Translations under genes and position numbers: made by a program
Shown: positions 13,201-24,939 of the stretch, in pieces
Position numbering within the stretch: position 1 is the first letter of the stretch
Layout: each line of letters starts with the position of its first letter
Origin: Anaeramoeba flamelloides
Lineage: Eukaryota > Metamonada > Anaeramoebidae
Assembly: GCA_027625915.1 (NCBI GenBank)
Contig: JANTQA010000075.1
Coordinates: 1,798,001-1,862,000, forward strand
Length of the DNA: 64,000 nt
Direction: 5' to 3'
The notes under the pieces: model-generated
The model's database searches: none
Seen by the model: only the letters and a program-made list of their open reading frames with translations
Told to the model about the DNA's origin: nothing

Positions 13201-16200
13201 CCCGAGGGGTCGGCTTCCAAATGGATAATGTTTGCCTTATGATTGAAAACGCTTACATAGTCTGGCTTTAAAAGCAACTGGGAGATTAACTTGAAAAAAA
13301 ATTGTGCTTGGATGGGTCTGTTTTTAAAATGAGAATATAACTTTTTGTCCTTATTATTAACGTTCTTTGTTAGGGCATTTTCATTTAGCCCAATAATTGA
13401 AGTAATAATTGAAACCTCGCCAGTGGTTTTTAGCAAATTGAAAGGGTTGGTTTTAAAGCCTGGCGTTATTTTATTATATAAATAATTATTATTTTTGTTT
13501 TTATTATTATTATTATTTGAATACAAATTAGGAAATTGTGCCAATTGCGAATTTGAAGTTTCAAATTTGAATAATAAAGTATCAAAGTTCCAAAACAACC
13601 TATTTTTGTCATCAAAGACAAAAATATTTAATTCAATATCTCGGTCGTTCTTCACCCGATAATTTTTGGGCACGAGGGAATTCAAATCGCGCGTTATTGA
13701 GCTTTTGCATTGGAATAATAAATTTTCTCTCTGTGGGAATTCAATGGCATAATCGCTATTACAGCTGATCGGGTCATCAAAAAACAATAAAGAATCTGGA
13801 TTTTCGTTTTGGGCATTGCTTGTTGATGGGGCGCCGCTCCCAAGATACTTTTGTGGGAATGTTAATACTCTATTAGGTAGCTTACATCCTAAAGTGGTAT
13901 GTGCCGTCGAAACAGCTGGATCCGCATTTGTTCGACTTGCTCGGTTACCAATGGTTATTTTTACTTCTTGCTCAGAATGCTCTCTACACTTCAACATAAA
14001 TTTTTTAATCGGTATTTCTTCATTGAGCTGTTTGTTTATTAATTCCAATTTAATTTCTGGTTGGCCGTTTGTTTCGAGAACTTCAAAATATTTTGGTTCA
14101 GTTGGCTCCACAACTTCAAAATATTTCGTTGGCTCCAAGATCCATGGATTTGGTCCTCCAGTGTAATAAATCGGGATACTTGAGCCTAATGTCCCAATGG
14201 CCATTGAAACGTCTTTACTATTTAAAGTAAATGGATCCAAAATTTTTAATGGTAGAAATGCTCCAAACATTTTCTCTGCTTTTAGTGTAGGTTCATGGAT
14301 TAAAGCCAGTGATAAGGAAACAGTGACAGAACTAAATCCGTTTTTTAATGGGAACAATGTCTTGATGTGTGGGTTTATTTTTTTGTGGCCCTTTTTCTGT
14401 TGTTGCTTTTGGCTATTAGAAAGATATTTTGATTCGGCGGAGGATGATTCGGATTCCAAATTTGAATTTGGATCACTTGATGATGAAGAAGGTGAAGAAG
14501 AAGAAGGCATAAATGAAAAAATTTGGTTTTCGGCGATTGACCAGGTTAATTTTATTGTATCATAAAAATCAAAGGAATGGCCAAAGGAATCCAAAATTTC
14601 AACTTGTGTTTCCAAATAATTACCAATGCATACCTCGACTTTCCCTGGTAAAAATTTAAGTTGGCTGGGACTCGAGACAATTATCTTTGAATGTGCCTTA
14701 TTTTTCATATTATGCTTATCATAAACAGTAATTTCCACTTCGCCAATGCCAACAACTCTAATATAACCATGATTATTGACCTGAATGACACTTGTCGAGG
14801 ATGAGTCAAAAATATATTCCCCGCTGCCGCCTGTGGCCGTTAGTAAATCTAAAAATTTTTCATTGCTTTGCCCGGTGTAGGGTAACCTGAGGACCGGTGG
14901 TGTCAAGTGAATCAGTTCAGTGATCACTGCTTCAACTTTTTTAGTAATTGGGTAATCGAGTCTAATTAAGGACACCTTGGGATCCTTATTCAGAAACGAG
15001 TTGCCTTTACCATTTGGGCCCTTAAAGCGGGAATTTGCCAACGATTTTGTTGTTAAAGACTTTGGTATCGATCTTAAATTTGCTATAACTAAGGTTTTGC
15101 CAATATCCAAGGTGTTTACATGATAAAACAATCCGTTTCTAAAGTCATCTTCGGAGAATCTTAATAGGGTATATCTCAATTCTGGTTTGATTCTCGAAAG
15201 GGTCTTGATTAACCTTGGATCTTCATACAGTAATTCAATTGGCAACAGCTCCAAACCCTGAGTGATCAAATGCAAGGCGTGATCATAGATTTGTAATTGA
15301 ACCAAGTATGTGGTCCGGACTGTAAGATACCATGGCGTTGTTTGAAGTGGCTGATCGAGGCCTGTGATGGTTTCCAGAATCGGCAGTTCCGGCTCCTTGA
15401 TGGGGAAGATCCTCATCTCGATGGACGCAGGCTGAACGACATGCACAATGGCCTGTGCAAACGACTCGGGCATATTTAAATCCGTCACTGTGACCTCGGT
15501 GGTCCCATAGTCTAAGGCTGTAAGCAGCCCTGAGTGATCAACGACAGCAACTTTTTCATTCAGGCACTTCCACTCGTACTGATCGTTGGGCAAGATGATT
15601 TGCTTTTTTTCGTTCCTGCGGTAGATCCATAACGAAAATTTCAGTTTCGCTTGTGGGATCAAATATGTTGGACGGTACGGATCCAATTGAATACGCGCTC
15701 GCACAGACAGCAAAACAGATGCCTTTAGGGGCCGTTTATAAAAATTGTCCCTTAAAATTACACTTACGTTTGCTTTCCCCGTTTTGGCTCCTTGGATCAA
15801 AATCTTGCTTGGTGGTAAATCCGAGTCCTGTAAAAATGTTGGATCCAGTTTCGATAAGTAGGTGCCCCCCATAAGCGCAGTGTCCCTTAAGGATAACTGT
15901 GTCAAAACTAGTCCCTCACGAGAATTGATCTCCCACTCAAAGGGCAAATTGCCCACAGTCGAAAAGACATTTCCCTCCAAATCATATGCTTGCACTTGCA
16001 GAACTTCGATCATGGAATCTAGATAAATCGATCTTGATGTTGTCAAAATTTCTAACTTTGCAATCGTGTCAACAAAGACATCAATGGTTAGGAGTTTTCC
16101 AGTTTCTGTTTAATCGTTTTTGTTTTTTTGTTTTGTTTTTTTGTTTTGTTTTTGTTTTTTGTTTTTGTTTTTGTTGGTTTGAGAATAAAAGGAAAAAATT

Positions 16201-16686
16201 TTGAAAGGTGTTTTTAGTAGAGTTATGGAATTTTTCGTTGAAGTATTTGTTTTAATTTTGGAAAACGTTTGTGAACATAAATAAAAAATGTTTTGTGTTT
16301 GATTAAGGAGAAATAAAATAAAAAAAATAAAAAAAAAAGAAAAAAGAAAAGAAAAGAAAAGAAAAAAGATAATTACTTAATTCTTGTGCGTGAATATTTA
16401 AGGTTTTTCTTTCAGAAGATTTATGAACAACAGTAAGTAAACAAGATTTTGAGCAATCAGGGGAACTTTCAAATAAAGTCTCTACTTTGACAACTTGAGG
16501 ATTTGAACTTGTCCACGAAAAACACCCATTCTCTGCATTCACTTTATAAGACACAAATTTATTTGAGTGTACAGGTAAAAGTAAGTTTAGTTCCGAAATT
16601 TTTGCTTGGTTACAGCGTACAATAGAAAGACTAAAGAAAAGGACTAAAAAGATGAAAAGAAATTGGCTCTTAAAATTGTGGATCAT
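10263..16686 (-). CDS. NUP210: Nuclear pore membrane glycoprotein 210 (gp210/NUP210-like), two exons
   Basis: This is the single-pass membrane nucleoporin whose large lumenal part forms the ring around the pore membrane. Exon 1 is 16686-16377, and exon 2 is 16105 to the TAA at 10265-10263, joined by a phase-1 intron. The protein is 2,050 residues against 1,887 in human. Residues 1-25 form a signal peptide (hydrophobic run LFIFLVLFFSLSI). Conserved landmarks follow: GCFSWTSSNPQVV in exon 1, SRSIYLDS and LEGNVFSTVGNLPFEWEI after the junction, and PNDQYEW near residue 280. Further on come GGSGEYIFDSSS and a BIG2-type Ig-like segment near residue 1270 (STGGPIGSSTR, NEKIATVDQNGLV). Ser/Asn-rich inserts near residues 640 and 970 explain much of the extra length. 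The only C-terminal hydrophobic segment (LTILFSLVIAIFGIFTF) is followed by just YAQ, whereas animal homologues carry a cytoplasmic tail of several dozen residues. A Lys-rich patch (KNKKGKK) lies on the presumed lumenal side. GC is clearly higher than in the flanks. I am very sure of the family. Confidence 0.95.
16106..16376 (-). other. Intron of the gp210 gene
   Basis: The donor reads TTAA|GTAATTAT on the minus strand and the acceptor AAACAG|AAACTGG. Splicing gives ELKTGKLLTIDVFVD across the junction, which aligns with the corresponding part of animal gp210. The 271-bp intron is made of simple repeats: GAAAA units near the donor and GTTTTT units near 16110-16180. Confidence 0.9.
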
Positions 16687-17684
16687 TGTTTTTCTATTTT
16701 ACTTGTTTGTTGAAAACAATAGAAGTCAAATTAAAATTTGGCAACAATAAAATGAATAAAAAAAAAAGTAAAACAATAAAAAACAAAAAATAATTTCAAA
16801 GATTCCAAAACGTTACAAATTTAATTACATTTATTTTTTAAATGTATTTGGAAGATGAATTAGGGACCAAAATTTTTAAATTTTGGTGTATTTTGATTGA
16901 AATTTAGGTTCTAATTGTTTCTATTGGTTTATTTTTTAAAAAAACAAATTATGTTTTAAAATTATCTTTCTGAATAATCTTGAGGAAGTTAATATTCAAG
17001 TAGGCGAATACAAACTGGGACTTTAATGAGATTTCAACATATTTGTGATTTTTCGAAATTAAAAAATGCTTACTTTTTTTCATTGTAAGGGAAATGTGTC
17101 AAATATAAAATTTTTTTCAACCAAGTTACCATATTTCTGAATATAAAAATTTAAATGTTGTCTTTGAATTCTAAACTGTATTCTGTTGTGTCACAAATAA
17201 AGATAAAATAAAGTAAACAATTCTCGGATTCAAACCTAAACATTCAGTTTTATGTAACCTTGGTTTTTCTATTTCTGTCGGGTGTATTTGAACATTTCTA
17301 TTTCCTATTTGTAGTTGTAAAAACCAAACAAAAATATCCTTCAGATTTCACAAAAAAGGTTTTAGAGAAATTGAAGGAACACTGAAATTATTTAATTCCT
17401 TTGGAATTTGTTTCTCTATTTGAAAATTAAATCATTTAATGTTTTATTTTAATTCTTTTGATTGTTTTTTATCAATTAGACCTAAATAAAAATGTGTATT
17501 CTTTTATTTCCCAATTCAGTATATGAGAGTAAATTATGTTCAGTTTTTAGTCAAATTTTGAGGACTAATCTTTGATTAAAGGAAATATTTTGCAAAATAT
17601 TAATTCTTTTTGTTTTCTCTATTAACCAATATTATTTTATTTTGCCAAATTAAGGGATAAGCCTTTACCAAAGAAAATTATTAA

Positions 17685-18150
17685 GGGACTGGTTACTCTT
17701 GTTTATTTATTTTTCCCATAGGTAATAGAGTAATTATTTACACAAGGGTAAAATCAAACCCGATAAGCCAACCTCATTTGTCAACTTTTATGAGATGGGT
17801 TTTCATTTTTAAAAGAGTTCATCATTTTTCCTATTGAAATTTTCAGTCTAAAGATCCAGATCCTTTTTTTGTTTGGTTTTTTGGATCAATAAGAAAAATA
17901 AAAATTTCCAAAACAAATTTTTATTTTGAAGAAATCTCACTTTGAGTAATTTCTGAGAGTCTGTATTGAACAAATAAAACCTTGAACCTTTAATCTTATT
18001 TTAAAAATATAAGAAAAATAAATCAAATATTGAATTCTGGAAGATTTAAAAAAATTTATCATTTATTTTATTCAGAAATATTTATTAAATTTCTTGAAAT
18101 CTAAAATATTATGCAATATTCTTTTTCAAATATGATTTACTGAAAAAAAA
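17685..18150. mobile_element. Partial TTAA-target element, same family as 33958-35152
   Basis: It starts at TTAA|GGGACTGGTTACTC, matching the left end of the 33958 copy (TTAA|GGGACTAGTAACTC). Shared blocks follow in order: CCAAAGGTAATAGAGTAATT-like sequence, TTTTCAGT..AAAGATCCAGATCC, and AGTAATTTCTGAGA. Similarity fades near 18150. A second TTAA|GGGATAAGCC end lies only 31 bp upstream, at 17650, as if this copy had landed in the tip of another element. The right end is not certain; a degraded candidate is the TAGTCC|TTAA near 19975-19987. Confidence 0.65.
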
Positions 18151-18503
18151 TTATTTTCTATTTTTTTTGGAATTTTTATTATGATAATGTGGAATATCGT
18201 GATTGTACATAATCATGATTTTTTCTTTTATCACTATAAAGTTGGAGTAATGATGATTTTTTATATTCGCCATGAATTTATTGCTAACATACTTATAATT
18301 GATATTAAAAATAAATCCTCACATTATCTAACTTTTATAAAGCAATAATTCATTTTTTAAAAAATACCTTTCAAATAATACCAGTCTTTAAAAGATCAAT
18401 TTTTGTTTTATTTTCCAATTCGAAGATTTTGTAAAAATTTTATAAAATTTGATAATTAATTGACTACTGTATTGACTTTAGGGTTACTAATCCATAACCA
18501 ATA

Positions 18504-18699
18504 CCGTCAGTTTCACTTTTAAGAAACAAACTTTCTACGAAATTTAAGGCAGACAAAAAATCTCAAATTAAGGCACAAAATTTAAATTCTAGTAAAATAA
18601 TTTGTGAAAATTAAAATTCCAAAAAATGTGCTTTAATTTGTGATTTTTCTGTTCCTTAAATTCTGTTGAAAGTTTGAGCCTTAAAAGTGAAACTGAATG
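18504..18699. mobile_element. MITE with Tc1/mariner-like TA flanks (uninterrupted copy)
   Basis: This 196-bp element has terminal inverted repeats close to CAGTCAGTTTCACTTTTAAG and is flanked by TA on both sides (18502-18503 and 18700-18701). The inner part is also largely palindromic, built from TTAAGGCACAAAA-type blocks. The same element, interrupted by another, lies at 53839-54969. A TA duplication and CAGT-type ends are typical of Tc1/mariner-derived MITEs. It encodes nothing. Confidence 0.85.
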
Positions 18700-20127
18700 T
18701 AATGATTTTTTTAAAAATATTTGAGTCTACGAAAAAGTCTAATATTATCAAATATCCATCTTTTAATGATATTTATTACACTTCTATCTTGTTGATGTTA
18801 CTGTTGAGTGGACATTATAAAATTCACTTAATCTTCCCAAACACTAAAAAATCTGATAATACAATACTCTAAATGAAAGGCAATTTTTTGAAAAAATTGT
18901 TATTCACAAATTTAAACCAATTTTCCCTTAATTTTAAAATTTATTTTCAAAAAAACTCAAACTTTATGAATTTTCAAATCTATTAGCCTGATCCTCAAAG
19001 TAAATAATATATTGTCCTTTCAACCAAGTTTTGATTTTTTTTGTTATAATTGGTGAAATCTAAATATATTTTATTTTCATTTTTGAACTAATATATGTAA
19101 ATTAAAAATTTTGAATTAATGTATTTTTTACAAGATTTCTACATGTTTATGAATCAAGAATGTATTTTCGAAAGAGTATTGTACAAACATAAAGTGATCA
19201 ATATGGAATTTGGGTATGTCCTTGAATGAAGTTACTATTTCGGAAAAATACAAAAAACTATTTTACAGTTTTTATCTTGATTGTCAATCTTTCCAATTAT
19301 TTGATGTTGTATTGAATACTGAATTTTTTGAGTTTAAATGAGCAAAAACTTTGGAAAATAGGTTTCTTTAGTGATGTTCTTTTAATTTAAACTGTTTTGT
19401 GAATAGAATTTGTTAATTGAAAAAAAATGAAATTGAAGCTTACAATTTTTTTTTTTAATTTTTAAGGACTACGTTTTTAGGTGAAAACAGTAAAATAATG
19501 GATAAAATCACTCTTGAATAAGTTATGTAATCCAAGTAATATTTGTCCAAGGAGAATTTCTTTGAGAAAAAATGTGAAATTTTCACAATTTTAACAATTA
19601 TCAGATTTTTACCTTGTTAGATCATGCTAAATTTTGATTTTAATATTTTAGAATTCCCATTTCAAATTTCGGAACTCACACTATTTTCTAGAACTGTTCT
19701 ACATATTTTTTTAATTGGCTTTTACAAGTTTGAAATTTTCCCAAATTTGAAATGCACTTGAAAGTTCCTAAAAGCCATATTTTGCAATTATTTTTTTTGT
19801 TATTTTCAATTTTCCTTTTCATTGAAAAACAAAGAAAAATAGTCTACATGAAAAGGTAAAGATGACAAAAAATGTTTTTTTTTTTTTTTGTCCAATTTTT
19901 TCGGTGTGAAAATTTTTTTATGAGAAGGGAAAGTAAAATAACACAATTACTCAACGCCCCCAAGGGTGGTAACGTAGTCCTTAATATTTTATGATTTTTT
20001 CAGTCAAACTCATGTATAAAAAATAATGATCCAAAAATAAACAGTTTTGTGGACTTTTTAAAAAAACAGTTATATCCACTTACCATCTATTGATTTCTAA
20101 TTGTTGAAAATTCTTTAAAAATTATTT

Positions 20128-20591
20128 ACTGATAAATTCAAATAAATTGAATAAAATTTTTTGTTCAATTTCAATTTTTGAAATCAATTAACTCAACAAA
20201 TAAAACAACTCTGTTGAAAGAACCTTTTGAAATTCAAGCCAATTTTATAAAGTTTCTTCAGATTTCAACCTAATAAATGCATTGATCCAAACTTGTTGAA
20301 AAAATTTATCAAATGGATAATGAATTAAAAATTTTCAGATATTTCTTAAATTTTTCAGAATTGTTAAATTCCAATAAATTCAATAAAATTTTTCGTTCAA
20401 ATTCCCTTCTTGTAATCTATTAACTCAACTTTTAAAACAACTCTGTTGAAAGAATCTTTTGAAATTCAAGCTTAATATACAAAGGTTCTTAAGGATTAAA
20501 GCAATAAATTGCTTTAATCCAAGCTTGTGTAAAAAAATTTGTCAAATGGAAAATGAAATAAAAAAATTTTTCGAGATTAATATAAATTTAT
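20128..20591. repeat. Imperfect tandem duplication, period about 232 bp
   Basis: Two neighbouring units share blocks in the same order: AATAAATT.AATAAAATTTTT, TTAACTCAAC, AACAACTCTGTTGAAAGAA, TTTTGAAATTCAAGC, TTGATCCAA/TTTAATCCAAGCTTG and TCAAATGG.TAATGAA. The CTGTTGAAAG block sits at 20211 and again at 20443. The boundaries are approximate. Confidence 0.8.
20493..20520. repeat. Perfect 12-bp hairpin with four-base loop
   Basis: GGATTAAAGCAA and TTGCTTTAATCC flank TAAA. It exists only in the second unit of the tandem duplication; the first unit has a diverged sequence here. Confidence 0.7.
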
Positions 20592-22322
20592 CAGTATTTT
20601 GTTTTCTTTCCAAAATAAATTTTCATTCTGGACTTTTGGTGGTTTTGTTTTTGTTAATATTTCTGTGATCAGAATAACCAAAGAGGAGACTAAAAATAGT
20701 TTTGAAAAATTTCTTGTATGATTTAGAATTGATAATAGTTTTGATAAATCTTACTGTTCTTTTCATACTATAATTTGAAATTTTAAGGAATTCTAATTAC
20801 AAGTGATTTACTTTTTTTTTTTCAATATTAAAAATTATTCTGACTTTTAATTAAGGTTTTTTTAACTTTACCCAATTATAAAGCAAAATAAACAAACAAA
20901 AAAATTCAAACAGATAAATAGAGTTAACAAATTATGGTAAATTTCTTTGCAGATTCTATTTGTTAAAGAAAAATAAATAATATTAAGTAAAGATTTTACC
21001 CTTTTATTCAAAATATATTGGTATTATTTTGAGAAAAATTTTTTTTCATTAATTCAGAATACCGAAGATATTGAATGTGTATCCAAGGGAAGTGAAAAAG
21101 ACTTCTTTTACAAATTTTTGTTAAATTTGAAGAAATTATGATACTTTTTTTTATCAAAAAGAATGTTTCAAATTAAACATTTTGTGACTTTAGTTCACTC
21201 AATAATCAATATTTTTCAATATGAAAAACAGAAATGAAACTTGTTTCTCTTCTATTTCATGTATAAATAAAAAAACAGTGTAAAATTCTCTTAATGAATA
21301 AAATTCTGCAATCATGAAAAATCAAGAGAAATCTTTAAATTTGGAAATAACAAAAGAGTTATTTTTAAAAAAGTTTTGACTGTTATTTAGAAAGTATTTG
21401 CTTTCTTTCAATTTTCACTGAACCTTTGTTTTCAAAAATTGCAAAAAAAGCCTTCAAAGATTAAAAAAAAAAATGTATATCGTTTAAATTACATTCAGAG
21501 TAAATTTTATTTGATCCTGTTTTCCATTATTTCTGTTTTTCTGATTCTTTTTGACTTTCCTGAAAAGTTGTAAAGCTAAATCTTATTTTAAATGAAATTC
21601 ACAATTTAATCCAAATTTTCAACAAGTTCTCTCGATCAAAAAAAAATTTACACACAACTTTTAATTTAAAAAAAAAAAAATAAGATCAATCAAGATAACA
21701 GTGATTTTTTTCCATTCATGAAAAATATTTATTCAGAAATTTTATTCACTAAAAATAATTCCAATTAAAAGGAATGGTAATAAAGAAGCAACTTTGAGAG
21801 GTCCAGTTTTAATTCAAAAAAGTAGAAAATTATTTTGGCAAAGTTTTTTGAAATTTAAATGTTTCCTAATTGCAATAAAAAAATAATTTTCAATAAATTA
21901 CAAATTATAAATATATTTATAGTCTGGAATTGTTGGAGGATTTCAAGGTTTTGAAGAAAAATAGAAAAATTTTCCTTTACCTTTACTGTTTGAAGGTTTA
22001 CTTTTCATGAAATGGCTACAACGATTTTTCTCTCACGATTCTCTCAAGAATTAAATAAAAAAGAGAATTTTTCTCTTGAAAATTTTATTTTTTTTTTCCT
22101 GCTTTTTTCAATTGAATATTTTTAACTTAATGGACTGTAAAATTTTGCTTTTTTTTTTCATTTGATTTAATCCTCAGACACAATACAGTCTTCTTAAATA
22201 CTTTTTTTAAAACTAACCATCATGAAACAATAACAAAATAATTAGCTAATTCTGATGCAGAAAACTTTTTCTCTGATCTCTCCGATTCCACAGAACACAG
22301 TCATACATCCACGACTACAAAC

Positions 22323-24939
22323 ATGTCTTCTTCTACAACAAAAAGCAAAGGGAGGATTCATAAATCGGGATATGATCAGGTGTTAGATATCATTCATTCA
22401 ATCTCACAAACAAGTGAAGGAGCGAACGAAGAGATTAAAACCAAAATTAAAAAGGACTGTAACGAAATGAAAAAGTTATTAACTGTTATTAGAGAGGGAG
22501 TTGTGGAAAAAACAAAGCATTTACAAGACGAAAAAACGCAGATTAAACATCGAGATGAGCAAAAATTGAAAAAAACAAAACGAAAATTGAAAAAAAAAAC
22601 AATGGAAATGAAGGATATTGTGCATCTGAAAGAAGAACTGTTTCGAGAAAACACAAGACTAAGAAGGAAACTAAAAGAGTATGTGTCCGAGGAAGAGGTC
22701 TCAGAGGTCGCTAAGAATTTACAACAATTCTGGATTAACCATATTAATGTCGGCAAGATCAGAAAAACACTCGAAGAAAATAAGCATCTGGTGAAAAGAG
22801 AGTCACTTCATTTGCAATGGTTCTTCAACAAACGTAACCAATTTGAAACAAAATTGTTCCACAGTAAAGATTCAATAACACTCAAGGCAGACACTTCAAA
22901 AAATCTCGGTGGTCATGGGACAGCGCCTACACCAGTTGAAATGATTGCCTTTTCCATTGGATCTCAATTTTGTCAGTAAGTATTCCTTCTTATCTTGCTA
23001 CTGTGAAATTTTATATCTATTGAGAATTGTTTGACAATATTTTTTCTCATTACTCATATCAGTTGTGCTCTTATAGAAAGAATTACCATGGAAAGATCAT
23101 GTAGATCTTGAGAATTTATTATTACCCTTCTGATAAAAACAAAAGAAAATCTGAGGGTTTGTTCTATTTTTTTACACAACCGTTTTTTCAAAGTTAGCAT
23201 AAAGTCTTGATCAAATTGTTTTGTTCAACTCTTTTCTTCAGTTTTTCTCATACTTTTGAAAAACTTTTGACTTACTTTTTTAAAATGTCTCTCGACATAT
23301 TGGTTATACAAAATAAAATTTGTAAATAATTTTCAAAAAAGACCCGAAAAGAGTAAGAGAGGCTTTTTACAACCTTTTTTTGAGAGACTATTGAAAACTT
23401 TTTTGCCAAACTTTTTTAAACATACTGTAAAAAAATTTTTTGTTTTGAAAAAATCAAAAAAAATTTTCGCTTTAATTGTAATGTGAAAGTAATTCAATTT
23501 TTTTTTTTAACATTCAAAAAAAAAATAAAAATTGTTGTTTTACTCATTACTTAAAATGTCTTTTCAAAAAGTAAAAAAAAAACTAAATATTTTATAAAGT
23601 TTTAACAATGAAATATTATTTGTTGTAAAATAAATTGACCAAAATTTTCATTCAACTTTCCAAACAAAAAGATTTACTACTAATCTTGAAAAATTTCTAA
23701 TTTTTTAGTTCTGAAAATCAGGTTTGGTTATTAATTTCCCTTTTCCAATTGGGGATTTTGTAGACTTATTTTAATTCTTGGGATGTGTGTTTTTTGAAAG
23801 CTGAATGAAAATTTTGATCTTTTTGTTTTACAATTAATAGCAACAACCCTTTGATTCCAGGGCATTCATAATTTTCAATTTTTCATTTTACAATATTTGA
23901 ATAGATCCACTTAAATTATTTTTTTTTTTCTTCACAAAATAAATAAAATATTCTCATAATTCTTTCTTTTACATGATTCAACTTACTCCTTATCTTGATC
24001 TTTCTTCAAAAATCAAAAAATAGTACCTTTGTGCACATCTGTTCCTTAAAAGGATTAAAATTAAGAGAATTATATGTTGAAAGTATCATCCAAACAAACA
24101 TGAAAAGGGTTCTTGGGATCGAGGAAAATGAACCATTAGTAACCATGATCAAAATCACCTTGTCTGTCAAAACAGATGCCAAGGAACAAAAAATCAGAGA
24201 AGCGTGTCAAGAGGCTGAGAAGATCTGCCCCATGGTCCAATTTATCAAGGGAACGATTCATTGTAAAACAAAGATCTCTGAAAAGAAGCCCATGCGATTC
24301 CAATCCAGAGTGGAAGGCAATAGCCATGTCCTGAATAACATTTATACCAAGAATTTGAAAAAATATCACCGCAAAATCAAAAAGCAAGGAATCAAAGCAG
24401 AACTGAAATCCAGTGTAATTCATGGTGCTTGGGATTGCACAAACAATTTAAAAACATCACAGTTTAAAGCCATAGTCAACTATTCGAAAAGGGAATCAGC
24501 GCTTTGGGAAACAGACACCTTACCAGAATTTGGCGGTACATTTAACGCGCCAACAAACTTCCAATTGTTCTTAGCAGGAATTGGCTCATGTTATATGAGC
24601 AGAATTGCATTGGCCGCAACAATGAATAATGTCAAATTGGATGAATTGAGTCTAGACTGTTCACTTGATGTTGACTATTCCAAATTCATTCCTGAAAACA
24701 TCCAAGTGAACGAAAATAAATTAAACGAATGCTTCGACAACCTCGAATTTAAATTTAAAATCTTATCTAATTGCGAGTCCAAACTATTGAAAAAAATTGA
24801 ACAACAGGGTGCTAATAAATGCCTTGGTATCTTTATTTCCAGAAACTCAATCCCACTGAGTGTTAATATTCACATTAATGAAACACTTGATGAAAAATAT
24901 CTTCTTGATTCAAAAAAAGAAAGTTGTGATATAATGTAA
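22323..24939 (+). CDS. Coiled-coil protein with two tandem OsmC-like domains, two exons
   Basis: Exon 1 is 22323-22975 and exon 2 is 24024-24939, joined in phase 2, giving 522 residues. OsmC-family proteins reduce hydroperoxides with a pair of cysteines and work as dimers. Residues about 50-140 are a highly charged coiled coil (EIKTKIKKDCNE, EELFRENTRLRRKLKEY), not part of ordinary OsmC proteins. Domain 1 (about 205-300) has the signature GHGTAPTPVEM and helix start SIGSQFCHTF, and the intron falls inside this helix. Its second cysteine is Cys286 in EKICPMVQF. The position of the first catalytic cysteine (GxC) is Gln215, with a Cys two residues later. Domain 2 (about 375-500) has FGGTFNAPTNFQ, GIGSCYMS with Cys407, and GANKCLGIF with Cys484, so it keeps both cysteines. 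The fusion could form an OsmC-like dimer within one chain with one degenerate site. ATG at 22323 is chosen because the upstream frame is unlike coding sequence and the preceding leader is less AT-rich. No signal peptide is seen, so it is probably cytosolic. The catalytic function is inferred. Confidence 0.87.
22976..24023 (+). other. Intron of the OsmC-domain gene
   Basis: The donor is TGTCA|GTAAGTATTCC and the acceptor AAAAATAG|TACCTTTG. The splice rebuilds a codon (CA+T, His) and gives SQFCHTFVHICSLKG, which restores the OsmC helix with the usual spacing to the Lys-Gly that ends it. The 1,048 bases between are homopolymer-rich and noncoding. Confidence 0.88.

Larger units (their letters stand above)
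16687..22322. other. Intergenic region with transposon remnants
   Basis: No gene found over 5.6 kb. It holds a TTAA-element arm from 17685, a TA-flanked MITE at 18504-18699, and a tandem duplication at about 20128-20591 with an embedded hairpin; these are listed separately. The final 120 bases before the OsmC-domain gene are less AT-biased and look like a 5' leader. They include a three-codon upstream frame starting at an ATG near 22221. Confidence 0.5.

Noticed and set aside
12581-13271. Several open frames on both strands within the gp210 gene
   Set aside because: They are alternative-frame shadows of the conserved gp210 reading frame.
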